NCBI RefSeq assembly: GCF_003614925.1
Contig: NZ_QYLP01000091.1
Coordinates: 1 to 52,899, forward strand
Reading direction: 5' to 3'
Length of the DNA: 52,899 nucleotides
From: Arthrobacter celericrescens
GTDB taxonomy: Bacteria; Actinomycetota; Actinomycetes; Actinomycetales; Micrococcaceae
The notes under the pieces are model-generated. The model made no database searches, had not been told where the DNA came from, and worked only from the letters and a program-made list of their open reading frames with translations. Position 1 is the stretch's first letter, and every line of letters begins with the position of its first letter. The position numbers were made by a program, and so were the translations under genes. Shown in pieces: positions 1 to 9,605 of this stretch.

Positions 1-35
1 TGGGCGGCTCGGTCCTTGCGGACCCGAGCCGCCCA
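1..35. repeat. Long GC-rich hairpin at the left edge
   Basis: Arms TGGGCGGCTCGGTCC and GGACCCGAGCCGCCCA flank a TTGC loop, pairing fully apart from one bulged G. It lies beyond the grpE stop on the grpE-distal side. It could be a terminator or part of the repeat cluster that fills 1-303. No T-tract is seen on either side. Confidence 0.6.
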
Positions 36-61
36 CGCTTCGGCAGGCCCGATGCCACTCC

Positions 62-196
62 CGGGGCCTATGCTCTGCTTCGCGCTTGCTGTCGGCTCAC
101 CTTAGGCGGATCCCGCTTGGCGAGCCAAACGCTTGAACCGTAGCGGATGAGGGGGGCCCATACGCTGCTTCGCGCTTGCGGTCGGCTCACCCTAGG
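62..196. repeat. Two-copy direct repeat of about 45 bp
   Basis: Copies at about 62-105 and 152-196 share the core GCTTCGCGCTTG followed by GTCGGCTCACC and a terminal TAGG, with a few substitutions. They sit about 90 bp apart in the spacer downstream of grpE. No coding sequence is evident. The ORFs through this stretch are low-quality and overlap the grpE antisense. Confidence 0.6.
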
Positions 197-216
197 TGGG
201 CTGCCCTGAGCGCGAA

Positions 217-276
217 GCCGGATATAGGGCGGCGGTGTGGAGGGCACCGCGAAGCGGGCACCGCCCTATATCCGGC
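217..276. repeat. Perfect 16-bp inverted repeat downstream of grpE
   Basis: The arm GCCGGATATAGGGCGG at 217-232 is matched exactly by CCGCCCTATATCCGGC at 261-276, with a 28-nt loop. It begins 28 bp past the grpE stop. It could act as an mRNA stabiliser or attenuator between grpE and the next gene (dnaJ is usual there, but lies outside the window). Together with the direct repeats it suggests a mobile or REP-like element in the spacer. Confidence 0.65.
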
Positions 277-303
277 GAAGCGCTTGGTGAGGCAGGCCGA
301 ACC

Positions 304-975
304 TTACGCCGGCACCGACACAATCACCTGGGCTGCACGCAGGACCCGCTCCTTGGAGCGGTAGCCCGAGCGCAGCACCTGGCTGACAGTGTCCACTTCG
401 ATGTCCTGGCCCGGCTGCTGGATGAGGGCCTCGTGGATGGTGGGGTCGAACTCCACGCCGGTGGCGTCGATCCGTTCCAGTCCGTAGGTCTTCAGCGAGT
501 TCTCCAGCTTGGCGGCGATCGCGGCGAAGGGGCCGTCCTCGAGGTCGCCGTGCTGGCGGGCGGCGTCGATGTCGTCCAACACCGGGAGCAGGGAGTTCAG
601 GACGCCGATGACGGCCATTTCTCCTGCGACGGCACGGTCGCGCTCGACGCGCTTGCGGTAGTTGACGTACTCGGCCTGGAGGCGGAGGAGGTCGTTGCGC
701 AGTTCCGTGGCTTCGGCCGCGGCCGAGGCACCGGAGGCTACCGACTCTTCAGCCGGAACCTCGACGCCGTTGAGGATCTCCTCAGCCTGGGACAGCGCAT
801 CACCCTCGGCACCGGCGGTGCCTTCGGCACCCGCCGGGGTGCGGGCGTCGGGGGCTGCTTCCTGGTGCGGGTGCCGGGCGGCACCGGTCTCCGGGTCAAC
901 CTTGCGGTTGTCCCGGATGACCGGCTTGCCCTGCTCCGAATCCGAGTGCTCTGATTCGTTGCCGTGGTGGGGCAT
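304..975 (-). CDS. grpE: Nucleotide exchange factor GrpE
   Basis: GrpE is the cytoplasmic co-chaperone that releases ADP from DnaK. The 223-residue protein has a long acidic, Ala/Gly/Pro-rich N-terminal tail (about 1-85), which is usual in actinobacteria. The helical dimerisation region follows (about 88-145, with LRLQAEYVNYRKRVERD), then the compact wing domain with conserved EFDPTIHEAL and a closing VLRSGYRSKERVLRAAQV. The start ATG at 975 lies two bases after the dnaK stop, so the two genes should be co-transcribed and translationally coupled. Control should come from the HspR-type promoter upstream of dnaK. In relatives dnaJ and hspR follow. Here a repeat-filled spacer of at least 300 bp comes next. 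Confidence 0.97.
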   Translation of the reverse strand: MPHHGNESEHSDSEQGKPVIRDNRKVDPETGAARHPHQEAAPDARTPAGAEGTAGAEGDALSQAEEILNGVEVPAEESVASGASAAAEATELRNDLLRLQAEYVNYRKRVERDRAVAGEMAVIGVLNSLLPVLDDIDAARQHGDLEDGPFAAIAAKLENSLKTYGLERIDATGVEFDPTIHEALIQQPGQDIEVDTVSQVLRSGYRSKERVLRAAQVIVSVPA

Positions 976-977
976 GG

Positions 978-3010
<2,033 letters not shown>

Positions 3011-3264
3011 TTCGGGTTCGGGTGTGGATTTGGTCCGGATTTGGCCCCGGAATGGCGCGGTTCCAGGGGCGTTTCGGGGCGGTTTCGCCGTGGGAGAACG
3101 GGAACGACGGCGGCGGGCGGCTTGGGCGTTTGGGCGCCGGCGTCGGCTTCCCCGGGCGGCCGCCTAAGCTCGGAGTCGCGGGAGCGCTGCGGGCTCGCTG
3201 GAACGTTCCGGCGAGCCGGCAGGGTTGCAGCGACTTCGGGCCCCTACGGTGGCACACTGGCGCC
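3011..3264. other. Spacer between the dnaK promoter and the hypothetical gene
   Basis: No gene is convincing here. An upstream extension of the plus-strand frame starting at 3022 reads through but has GC-biased filler composition and overlaps the HAIR/promoter side. TAAGCT at 3165-3170 and TACGGT at 3245-3250 fit actinobacterial -10 elements (TANNNT) and could drive the plus-strand gene. Confidence 0.4.
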
Positions 3265-3837
3265 ATGGAGTTCACGGGTTTCCTGCCGCCGGACGAATTC
3301 TGGGCGACATATGAAAACCACGAGCAGCAGATTCGCGGCAGCTTTGGCGGCCTGCCGCTGTTCCGTCTTGCCAATCGGCCCGGCGCGGCAATGATGGGCT
3401 TCTGGCAGTTTGATGGGAGTGAAGGCAGTGTGGCCTACGAAGCCGTATTTCCGGAGAATTCGGAAGGCTCCGGTTCCCAGCTGGAAGTCATCACGACAAC
3501 CAGGAATCCGCTCGAACTTGCGGAGCTCCGCTGGATCACGGCGTCGGGCGCGCCTCGATCGCGGGAAGAACTTCTTGAGCGACAGGACGCCTTTGCATCC
3601 CAACCGTACACGGCCATCAGCGTCGCAATCGACGGCCTCGCCAGGACGTTCAGGCTTTGGCGCAGTGCGGATTCCTGGCTTGCCGCCGCGGACCACGGCG
3701 GTTTCGGCATCGCCATGGTGGCGCAGGGACCGGGCAGGCCGACGCCGGAGAGCCTGGCACTGGAAACCGTGGCCGACATCGAACCGTTGCTGGCCGCCCG
3801 CCGGGCTTGGCTCCGAAAAGCCCGCGGCGAAGACTAG
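3265..3837 (+). CDS. Hypothetical protein, 190 residues
   Basis: I do not recognise a family. The likely start is the ATG at 3265 (MEFTGFLPPDEFW), not the longer frame beginning upstream, because codon quality falls off before it and a TANNNT element (TACGGT) lies just in front. The protein is soluble with no signal peptide or membrane segment. It has many aromatic residues in the N-terminal half and a conserved-looking amphipathic C-terminal helix (ETVADIEPLLAARRAWLRK). It ends five bases before the convergent DUF817 gene, leaving no space for a separate terminator. Function unknown. Confidence 0.7.
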   Translation: MEFTGFLPPDEFWATYENHEQQIRGSFGGLPLFRLANRPGAAMMGFWQFDGSEGSVAYEAVFPENSEGSGSQLEVITTTRNPLELAELRWITASGAPRSREELLERQDAFASQPYTAISVAIDGLARTFRLWRSADSWLAAADHGGFGIAMVAQGPGRPTPESLALETVADIEPLLAARRAWLRKARGED

Positions 3838-3842
3838 GGCCG

Positions 3843-4820
3843 TCAGGGGCGCCGGCGCGACGTCCCGCCCTCCAGCGACGCCCCGCCCTCCGATGAGTCC
3901 CCGCCCTCCAGCGAAGCACCGTCCTCGACGGAGGCCCCACGCATTGGGTCCGGCGACGGCGCCTCCTCCGCAGCCTCCGGCGGAACGGGCTTGTAGACCC
4001 AGGCCACGAGCACTACGGAGATGATCATCAGCAGGAACCAGGAGAGCAGCTTGTCCGGGGAGACCAGGTGCCAGCCGTTCACTTGGCTCGGGTAGAGCCA
4101 CGCGTGGGACCACGTGGCGATGTTCTCGGCGATCCAGATGAACAGCGCCACCAGCAGGAACGCCACCAGCAGCGGCATCCGGAAGCTGCGCCGGAACACC
4201 CGGAAGTGCATTACGCAGCGCCCGAACACCACCGCGACGGCGGCAAGCAGGACCCAGCGGAAGTCGAAAAAGTAGTGGTGCGAGAAGAAGTTCACGTAGA
4301 TGCCCAGGGCCACGATCGCGGTGATCCAGCGCCGGGGATAGCGGGCGAAACGGAGGTCGAAGAGCCGGTAGACCCGCACCATATACGACCCCACCGACGC
4401 GTACATGAACCCGCTGAACAACGGCACCGCGCCGACCCGCAGGACGCCCTCGGCCTCGTAACTCCAGGACCCGACGTCGGTCTTGAACAGTTCCATGACC
4501 GTGCCCACCAAGTGAAACAGCACGATCACCCTGAGCTCGCGCAGCGTCTCCAGCCTGGTGGCGACCATGAGGATCTGGATCACGACGGCGGCGATGGTCA
4601 GGAAGTCGTTCCTGGCGAGGGCGGCGTCAGCCGGGTACCAGAGCCTCGCCCCGAAAATCACCGCCAGCAGCAGCGCGCCGAAGATACAAGCCCACGCCTG
4701 TTTCAAGCCGAAGACGAGGAACTCCGCGAACTTCCAGCGCAGGCCGCCGGCGGGCGCGCGCTCCAGGAAGCGGTGCGCCCGCTCGTCCAGGAACTGTTCG
4801 ACGGCGGTCAGGTTACGCAT
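3843..4820 (-). CDS. DUF817 family integral membrane protein (YoaT-like)
   Basis: This 325-residue polytopic protein has about eight hydrophobic helices separated by short Arg-rich loops. Features I associate with DUF817 are the N-terminal WKFAEFLVFGLKQAWAC, then TRLETLRELRVI, FHLVGTVMELFKT and the central NFFSHHYFFDFRW motif. The family has no established biochemical role. I chose ATG 4820 (MRNLTAVEQF) over the upstream frame because the extension lies inside the preceding gene; this start overlaps that gene's stop by eight bases. The last 40 residues are a low-complexity acidic repeat (GASLEGG-like units) absent from typical members, encoded by repetitive CCGCCCTCC-rich DNA. Confidence 0.85.
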   Translation of the reverse strand: MRNLTAVEQFLDERAHRFLERAPAGGLRWKFAEFLVFGLKQAWACIFGALLLAVIFGARLWYPADAALARNDFLTIAAVVIQILMVATRLETLRELRVIVLFHLVGTVMELFKTDVGSWSYEAEGVLRVGAVPLFSGFMYASVGSYMVRVYRLFDLRFARYPRRWITAIVALGIYVNFFSHHYFFDFRWVLLAAVAVVFGRCVMHFRVFRRSFRMPLLVAFLLVALFIWIAENIATWSHAWLYPSQVNGWHLVSPDKLLSWFLLMIISVVLVAWVYKPVPPEAAEEAPSPDPMRGASVEDGASLEGGDSSEGGASLEGGTSRRRP

Positions 4821-5649
4821 CCGCGGCCTTCCGCACCGGCGGACGGGCAGAGCCGCGCCCGGCATGCGGCCGCACCCCGGACACATCGATCCGGCCGAGG
4901 TAGTAGTCCCTCGGCAAGTGCCGGATCCGCCGCGGAAGCCTCGGATACACCACGACGAGCACCCGCATCACGCCGTCAAAGCTCCGCTGCTGTCGCCGCC
5001 CCCAGGGCAGTCCGTATGCGGCGCGGATTGACTCAGTCAGCAGCCCGGCGGTGAGCAGCCGCACCAGGGGCATGACCACGCGCAGCCACGCCGGTCCCAC
5101 GGCGGGGTTCAGCAACTCCCGCGCCACCCGAACCGCTTCGGGTGCGGGGGCCAGCCCCGCGAGGCGCTCATTCCAGTAGCCGGCGAAGGCCGCCCGGTCC
5201 GCAGGCCAGAGGTCCGCCGGGAGCTGCAGGGCCGTCCCGATCCGCGCATACTCGCGGTAAACGCGGTCCGCCGCTTCGCCGTCGAGCGTTCCGTACACCC
5301 GCTCGTAAACGCTCACGGCGGTGTTGTAGAGGGTGGCGACCACCCAGAGCTGGGATGCGGGGTCGAAGGCGTTGTAGCCGGGAGAGGCACCTTCGGACGT
5401 TCCGCGGACCGGCGCGTGGGCACGGTTGACGGCGCGGCGCACCGCCGTCAACTGCTCCTCGGAACCGTAGATGACGGCGTAGACGTAGCCCATGGTGGCC
5501 GCGAGCCGGTCAAGGGGACGCTCGGCGAAGTTGCTGTGTTCGGCGACGCCCCGCCCTACCGCCGGATCGGCGACCTGCAGGAGGATGGCCGAACCGGCTC
5601 CGGCGAGCAGCACGGCTTCCGCCCCGATGTCTGCCAAGCCGCGAACCAT
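4813..5649 (-). CDS. Oxygenase MpaB family protein (DUF2236)
   Basis: A 278-residue protein of the MpaB/latex-clearing-protein-like (DUF2236) family, whose studied members are haem-dependent oxygenases. The family core is visible: RLAATMGYVYAVIYG near residue 50, a VRRAVNRAHAPVRG segment, then DPASQLWVVATLYNTAVSVYERVYG. This is followed by the Leu-rich C-terminal half typical of the fold. The start ATG (MVRGLADIGAEAV) is the first in the frame. It overlaps the downstream DUF817 gene, so the two are probably co-expressed. The TetR-type regulator gene begins just upstream on the same strand, 16 bases away, suggesting a three-gene operon. Its substrate cannot be told from sequence. Confidence 0.85.
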   Translation of the reverse strand: MVRGLADIGAEAVLLAGAGSAILLQVADPAVGRGVAEHSNFAERPLDRLAATMGYVYAVIYGSEEQLTAVRRAVNRAHAPVRGTSEGASPGYNAFDPASQLWVVATLYNTAVSVYERVYGTLDGEAADRVYREYARIGTALQLPADLWPADRAAFAGYWNERLAGLAPAPEAVRVARELLNPAVGPAWLRVVMPLVRLLTAGLLTESIRAAYGLPWGRRQQRSFDGVMRVLVVVYPRLPRRIRHLPRDYYLGRIDVSGVRPHAGRGSARPPVRKAADA

Positions 5650-5665
5650 GCAGACACCCTACTCC

Positions 5666-6394
5666 TCACACCAAGCCGATGATCCCCGCGAGCAAGCCGA
5701 GCTGGTGGGCGAACAGTTCATCCCGGGCCGCGAAGGTGTCCGCGCCGTACTGGCCGAACACCTCGAAGCTGACGGCTCCGAACAAGGACGTCCAGATCAG
5801 CACGCCGCGCGTCACCAGGTCCTCCGGCACCTCGAGGCCGAGTCCGGTGCGGATGGCGGCGAGGTCGCGGGCAAGCTTTTCAGGAACGACGACGGCGGGT
5901 CCGGCCGGGGCGGCCAGCGCACCGGCCCGGTGGGCGGCGTCGAAATTGCGGACCAGGCGGTACACCACCCGGGTGCCGGGCACGATCGTCTGCTCCCCCG
6001 GCGCCTTGTATCCGGGGACCGGGCTGCCGAACAGCAGCGCGTAGCAGGCGGGTTCGCGCAGCGCCCAGCCTCGGACAGCGTGCCCCAGGGCGTGGAAGCG
6101 GCCAGCGAAATCATCCTCAGGGAGGGCATCGACGGCGGCATCCACGGCGTCGCCGAGCTCGTTGTAGGCGTCCACCAGCAGCAGGGTGAGGAGTTCGTCG
6201 CGGTTCTCGACGTAGCGGTACACCGCGGAGGACACGACGCCGAGATCCCGCGCCACAGCGCGCAGCGACAGCGCCGCGGCACCGTGGAGGGCGAGGTGCT
6301 GCCGGCCGATCCGGACGATGTCGGCGATGGTTTGCGCCCGGGCGCGCTCCCGCGGCGTGGGGGCCTTGGCCTGGGGTCTCGTGGCGGACGGCAT
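5666..6394 (-). CDS. TetR/AcrR family transcriptional regulator
   Basis: A 242-residue regulator with the TetR helix-turn-helix at about 20-65 (TIADIVRIGRQHLALHG, then LSLRAVARDLGV, then AVYRYVENRDELL). The C-terminal ligand domain has the WHG-like aromatic/Ala-rich pattern. ATG 6394 (MPSATRPQ) is preferred over a TTG six codons earlier. The gene is divergent from the SDR-like gene at 6541. The 146-bp gap holds two strong palindromes with the same GAGCA/TGCTC core, so it probably represses both itself and its neighbour. It also leads the MpaB-DUF817 genes in the same direction. Confidence 0.92.
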   Translation of the reverse strand: MPSATRPQAKAPTPRERARAQTIADIVRIGRQHLALHGAAALSLRAVARDLGVVSSAVYRYVENRDELLTLLLVDAYNELGDAVDAAVDALPEDDFAGRFHALGHAVRGWALREPACYALLFGSPVPGYKAPGEQTIVPGTRVVYRLVRNFDAAHRAGALAAPAGPAVVVPEKLARDLAAIRTGLGLEVPEDLVTRGVLIWTSLFGAVSFEVFGQYGADTFAARDELFAHQLGLLAGIIGLV

Positions 6395-6434
6395 GCCCCC
6401 AGCATGCCACAAAAGAGAGCGGCGTCAACAAAAG

Positions 6435-6447
6435 AGAGCATTGCTCT
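6435..6447. promoter_or_regulatory. TetR operator 1
   Basis: AGAGCA-T-TGCTCT, a perfect 13-bp palindrome. It ends at the first base of a TTGACT -35 box (6447-6452) for the plus-strand gene, with CATTCT 17 bases on as a possible weak -10. The flanking AAAGAG also occurs at 6412-6417. Confidence 0.6.
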
Positions 6448-6483
6448 TGACTTAAAGGTGGCCGAGGTTCATTCTGGATCAGA

Positions 6484-6498
6484 GAGAGCAGTGCTCTC
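6484..6498. promoter_or_regulatory. TetR operator 2
   Basis: GAGAGCA-G-TGCTCTC, a perfect 15-bp palindrome sharing its core with operator 1. The centres are 50 bp apart. It lies just downstream of the predicted start of transcription, a good position for repression. Confidence 0.6.
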
Positions 6499-6540
6499 AG
6501 AAATCACGAGCCAGCCAGATCAGCACCAGGGAGCCCCGCC

Positions 6541-7473
6541 ATGACCACCACCTATGCAGTCACCGGAGCCGGCCCCGTCGGCTCGACAATTGCGGCCATG
6601 CTCGCGGAGCAGGGCCACCAGGTCCGGTTGCTCACCCGCTCCGGCTCGGGCCCGGAGCATCCGCTGATCGAGCGGCGGAGGGCCGACGTTTCGGACCCTG
6701 CCCAACTGGCGGATGCTTTCGACGGCGCCGCAGCCGTCTTCCATTGCATCCACGGCTCCTCCTACACGGCGAAAGCCTGGGAGGACGAGCTCCCCCGCGC
6801 CGAGCGGACGGTGCTGGACGCCGCCGCGGGGGCTGGCGCCGTCGTCGTCTTCCCGGAGAGCCTGTACTCGTACAGCGAGCCGGACAAAACCATGCGGGAG
6901 GAAAGCCCGCGCGAGGCGACCGGTGGGAAACGCGGCGTGCGCACCGCGCTGCTCAAGGCCCGGCGGGCCCACGCGGCGGACACCGTGAGCGTGGTGGCCG
7001 GGGATTTCTTCGGCCCGCGTGTCCGCATCTCGCACGCCGGAGACCGCATGGTTCCGGTGCTGCTGAAGGGGAAGTCGCTGCAGGTGATCGGGCGCGCGGA
7101 CCAGCCGCATTCCTTTACGTACGTGCCGGACCTGGCGGCGGCGATGGTCAAGGCCGCGCAGACGCCGGAGCTGTGGAACACTGTGCTGCACGCACCGACC
7201 GGCCCGGCGGTAACCCAGCAGGAACTCGCGACGGCGTTCAACACTGCAGCGGGCCTGCCCGCGGTGAAGCTCGGCACGATCCCGGGGTGGCTGCTGAAGA
7301 TCCTGGGCCTGGCGTCCACACCCATGCGCGAGCTCGCCGAAACGCTGTACCAGTTCGAGCGGCCGTTCGTGATGGACTCGTCGGCCAGCCAGGCGCGGCT
7401 GGGCCTGGCGCCGACGCCGCTGCCGGAAGCCGCCGCGGCCACGGTGGCGTGGTGGCGGCAGCAGGAGGCGTGA
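6541..7473 (+). CDS. NAD(P)-binding epimerase/dehydratase-like protein (atypical SDR)
   Basis: A 310-residue Rossmann protein. The nucleotide-binding GAGPVG lies at residues 9-14 and is followed by the usual basic patch after strand 2 (RLLTRSG). The active-site area has FPESLYSYSE with a Tyr, but no clear YxxxK pair, so catalysis of an atypical SDR/NmrA-like type is possible. The C-terminal half (PHSFTYVPDLAAAMVKA) is the substrate-side signature of NAD-dependent epimerases. The ATG at 6541 is preceded by AGGGAGC. Two TetR operators lie upstream. Such gene pairs are common in actinobacteria, but the substrate is unknown. Confidence 0.88.
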   Translation: MTTTYAVTGAGPVGSTIAAMLAEQGHQVRLLTRSGSGPEHPLIERRRADVSDPAQLADAFDGAAAVFHCIHGSSYTAKAWEDELPRAERTVLDAAAGAGAVVVFPESLYSYSEPDKTMREESPREATGGKRGVRTALLKARRAHAADTVSVVAGDFFGPRVRISHAGDRMVPVLLKGKSLQVIGRADQPHSFTYVPDLAAAMVKAAQTPELWNTVLHAPTGPAVTQQELATAFNTAAGLPAVKLGTIPGWLLKILGLASTPMRELAETLYQFERPFVMDSSASQARLGLAPTPLPEAAAATVAWWRQQEA

Positions 7474-7565
7474 GGTGTCGCCCGATAACCCGCTCCTCGA
7501 CTATTTTCAAACGAATGGATTTACCGGCAAAACCTCGTGACTGAGGGGCCGTTGCGGGAGTAACC

Positions 7566-7571
7566 TAAGCT
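7566..7571 (+). promoter_or_regulatory. Candidate -10 (TAAGCT) of the eCIS operon
   Basis: TAAGCT fits TANNNT and is the same hexamer used at two apparently leaderless genes in this window. It would place the transcript start about 35 nt before the GTG of the first eCIS gene. No convincing -35 is seen, so the operon may need an activator or a non-housekeeping sigma factor. Confidence 0.35.
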
Positions 7572-7612
7572 CAACCGCTGTACTGGACCACCTTGTCGAC
7601 TGGGGTGTCACC

Positions 7613-8302
7613 GTGGGTGTTGTGCAAGCTTCGTTGACCGAACTGCTGGGGCTGCTGTCGAATGCCGCTTCGCCTGTGCCGGTTCACCTCGAGGACGACG
7701 GCGAACCATCCTCTCCCGGCGCCCCTCCGGATGCGCCTCCCGATGCCCCAGCCGACGCGGCGGTGACCGTCCGTCCCGTCGCCCTGAACCGCGTGGGCCG
7801 CTCCCGCAGGAACGGCCCGTTGCTGGACCTGGAACTCAAGGTGGCCATCGAGGCACGGGGCCCGGACTGCCTCACCACGATGGAAAAACTGCTGCTCGCG
7901 GTGGAACGCCACAGCCAGTACTCCGTGGTTTCCACCGGGGAGTTCGAACCCGGCGAATACAGTGCCAGCATCCGTGAAGGACTGGGGTTTCTGGTCCGCG
8001 TCCCGGTATCACTGGCCTTCGAGGAACCAGCCGGCCCGCCCGTCCTGGAACCGCTCATCGCCGAAACCACGGTGGCGCGGCGGATCCACGGCCGGCTCGT
8101 GGACATCCACAACAAAGGCATCCCCAACGCCTACATCCGCGCGCATTCGTCCGCCACCGCCGTCGTCAGCGACGCCACCGGCCACTTCGAGGTCCTGGCC
8201 TCGGCCGACGAACTCCAGCACTTTGCCGTGGCGGTCCGCGGCACGGAACGTGAAATGTCAGCCAGCACAAGCAGCCTGCCGGTGACCATCCGGTGGGAGT
8301 AA
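7613..8302 (+). CDS. eCIS Pvc16-like protein (DUF4255) with C-terminal carboxypeptidase-regulatory-like domain
   Basis: First gene of the contractile injection cluster, 229 residues. The N-terminal half (about 1-150) matches the Pvc16/Afp16 type, which terminates the tail tube: QASLTELLGLLSN, a Pro/Ala-rich loop, then LLDLELKVAIEA, LLLAVERHSQY and SVPVSLAFEEPAG-like strands. From about 160 a beta-sandwich resembling a CarboxypepD_reg/transthyretin-like domain follows (HGRLVDIHNKGIPNAYIR, SDATGHFEVLA). Such a C-terminal domain is found in some eCIS proteins of this class. The GTG start is preceded by GGGG seven bases upstream. Sheath and tube genes follow at once. The family assignment is good; the exact boundary of the second domain is inferred. 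Confidence 0.8.
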   Translation: MGVVQASLTELLGLLSNAASPVPVHLEDDGEPSSPGAPPDAPPDAPADAAVTVRPVALNRVGRSRRNGPLLDLELKVAIEARGPDCLTTMEKLLLAVERHSQYSVVSTGEFEPGEYSASIREGLGFLVRVPVSLAFEEPAGPPVLEPLIAETTVARRIHGRLVDIHNKGIPNAYIRAHSSATAVVSDATGHFEVLASADELQHFAVAVRGTEREMSASTSSLPVTIRWE

Positions 8303-8314
8303 AGGAAGCGCGCC

Positions 8315-9604
8315 ATGGTGAATTATCAGGCACCTGGAGTGTATGTGCAGGAAGTGCCCAGCGGTGCCCGCTCCATCGGGCAGGTCAGCACCAGCATCGC
8401 CGGATTCGTGGGGGTCGCCCCGGATCCGCTGGCGCACCTGGATGAGGCACGCGTCCTGGACAACTGGACCCAGTTCGTGGACCAGTATGTCGGGAAGGCC
8501 ACGCAGGGAACGCCGTTGTCCAACGCGGTTTTCGGGTTCTTCGCCAATGGCGGTGGCCGCTGCTATGTGGTCAACATCGGCACCGGCGGAAGCCTCACCG
8601 GCACGGCCAGGAAACCCACGGGCCTGACCCTCTTCGAAGCGATCGACGACATTTCCATGGTGGCCGCCCCCGGCTACGCCAACGCCGACGCCTATGCGGC
8701 CCTGCAGGCCCACGTGGAGCATCCGCTGCGGCAGGACCGCATGGCGATCCTGGACACCGTGGAGAAAGTGGACGACGTCGGAGCGCTCACCCGGGCGGCG
8801 ACCTCCGGTGTGCCGGACGCCCCGGAGCCCGACAAGCCCGAGCCTGAGCCGGACAAGCCCGACAAGCCTGAGGACGCGAAACCGGAACCCGCAAAGCCCG
8901 GGCCCGGCGCGGGAGCCACAGGCGAGGAAGCGATCGGCGCACCCCAGTCCCCCGGCGGGTACACCGCCTTGTACTTCCCGTGGATCGTGATGACGGACCC
9001 GGTGTCCGGCAAGAAGGTGACCCAGCCGCCGTCGGGCCATATGGCAGGGATCTGGGCGCGGGTGGACGGCAGCCGCGGGGTCCACAAGGCGCCGGCCAAC
9101 GAACCCATCCAGGGCGCGCTGGATCTGGTGCGGCGCGTCAGCCGCGGCGAGCAGGAAGTCCTCAACCCGGCCGGCGTGAACTGCATCCGCTACTTCCCGG
9201 GCGAAGGCATCCGGGTGTGGGGCGCGCGGACAAAGGCGCCCGAGGCCAGCGAGTACCGCTACATCAACGTGCGTCGGCTGACCAACATGATCAAGGAATC
9301 GGTGGCGGACGGCACCCGGTGGGTGGTCTTTGAACCCAATGACCACACCCTGTGGAAGTCGATCCGGCGGGACATCGGCGCGTTCCTGACCAACGTGTGG
9401 CGTGACGGCGCTCTGTTGGGCACCACCCCGCAGCAGGCGTTCTTCGTCAAGTGCGACGAGGAAACCAACCCACCGGAAGTCCGCGATGCCGGCCAGGTGG
9501 TCACCCTGATCGGGATCGCGCCCGTGAAACCGGCGGAGTTCGTGATCTTCAAACTCATGCAGTCGGCCGAAGCCACCAGCGAGACAGAAAGCGCAGGAGC
9601 CTGA
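8315..9604 (+). CDS. Contractile tail sheath protein (Pvc2-4-like)
   Basis: Sheath subunit of a phage-tail-like contractile system, 429 residues. The N-terminus MVNYQAPGVYVQEVPSGARSI-type and the following TSIAGFVGVA are the classic sheath start. The C-terminal domain is also clear: NVRRLTNMIKES, GTRWVVFEPND, RDIGAFLTNVWRDGALLGTTPQQAFFVKCDEETNP, ending VKPAEFVIFKLMQ. Between about 167 and 213 lies a charged Pro/Glu/Asp/Lys repeat linker (PDKPE units) replacing the usual domain 2 connection, a low-complexity insert. The ribosome binding site AAGGAAG lies in front of ATG 8315. Only one sheath gene is present, whereas some eCIS have two or three. Confidence 0.95.
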   Translation: MVNYQAPGVYVQEVPSGARSIGQVSTSIAGFVGVAPDPLAHLDEARVLDNWTQFVDQYVGKATQGTPLSNAVFGFFANGGGRCYVVNIGTGGSLTGTARKPTGLTLFEAIDDISMVAAPGYANADAYAALQAHVEHPLRQDRMAILDTVEKVDDVGALTRAATSGVPDAPEPDKPEPEPDKPDKPEDAKPEPAKPGPGAGATGEEAIGAPQSPGGYTALYFPWIVMTDPVSGKKVTQPPSGHMAGIWARVDGSRGVHKAPANEPIQGALDLVRRVSRGEQEVLNPAGVNCIRYFPGEGIRVWGARTKAPEASEYRYINVRRLTNMIKESVADGTRWVVFEPNDHTLWKSIRRDIGAFLTNVWRDGALLGTTPQQAFFVKCDEETNPPEVRDAGQVVTLIGIAPVKPAEFVIFKLMQSAEATSETESAGA

Positions 9605-9605
9605 G

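Noticed and set aside
3022..3264. N-terminal extension of the hypothetical gene at 3265
   Set aside because: No ribosome binding site, low-complexity composition and proximity to the dnaK operator region; ATG 3265 is the better start.
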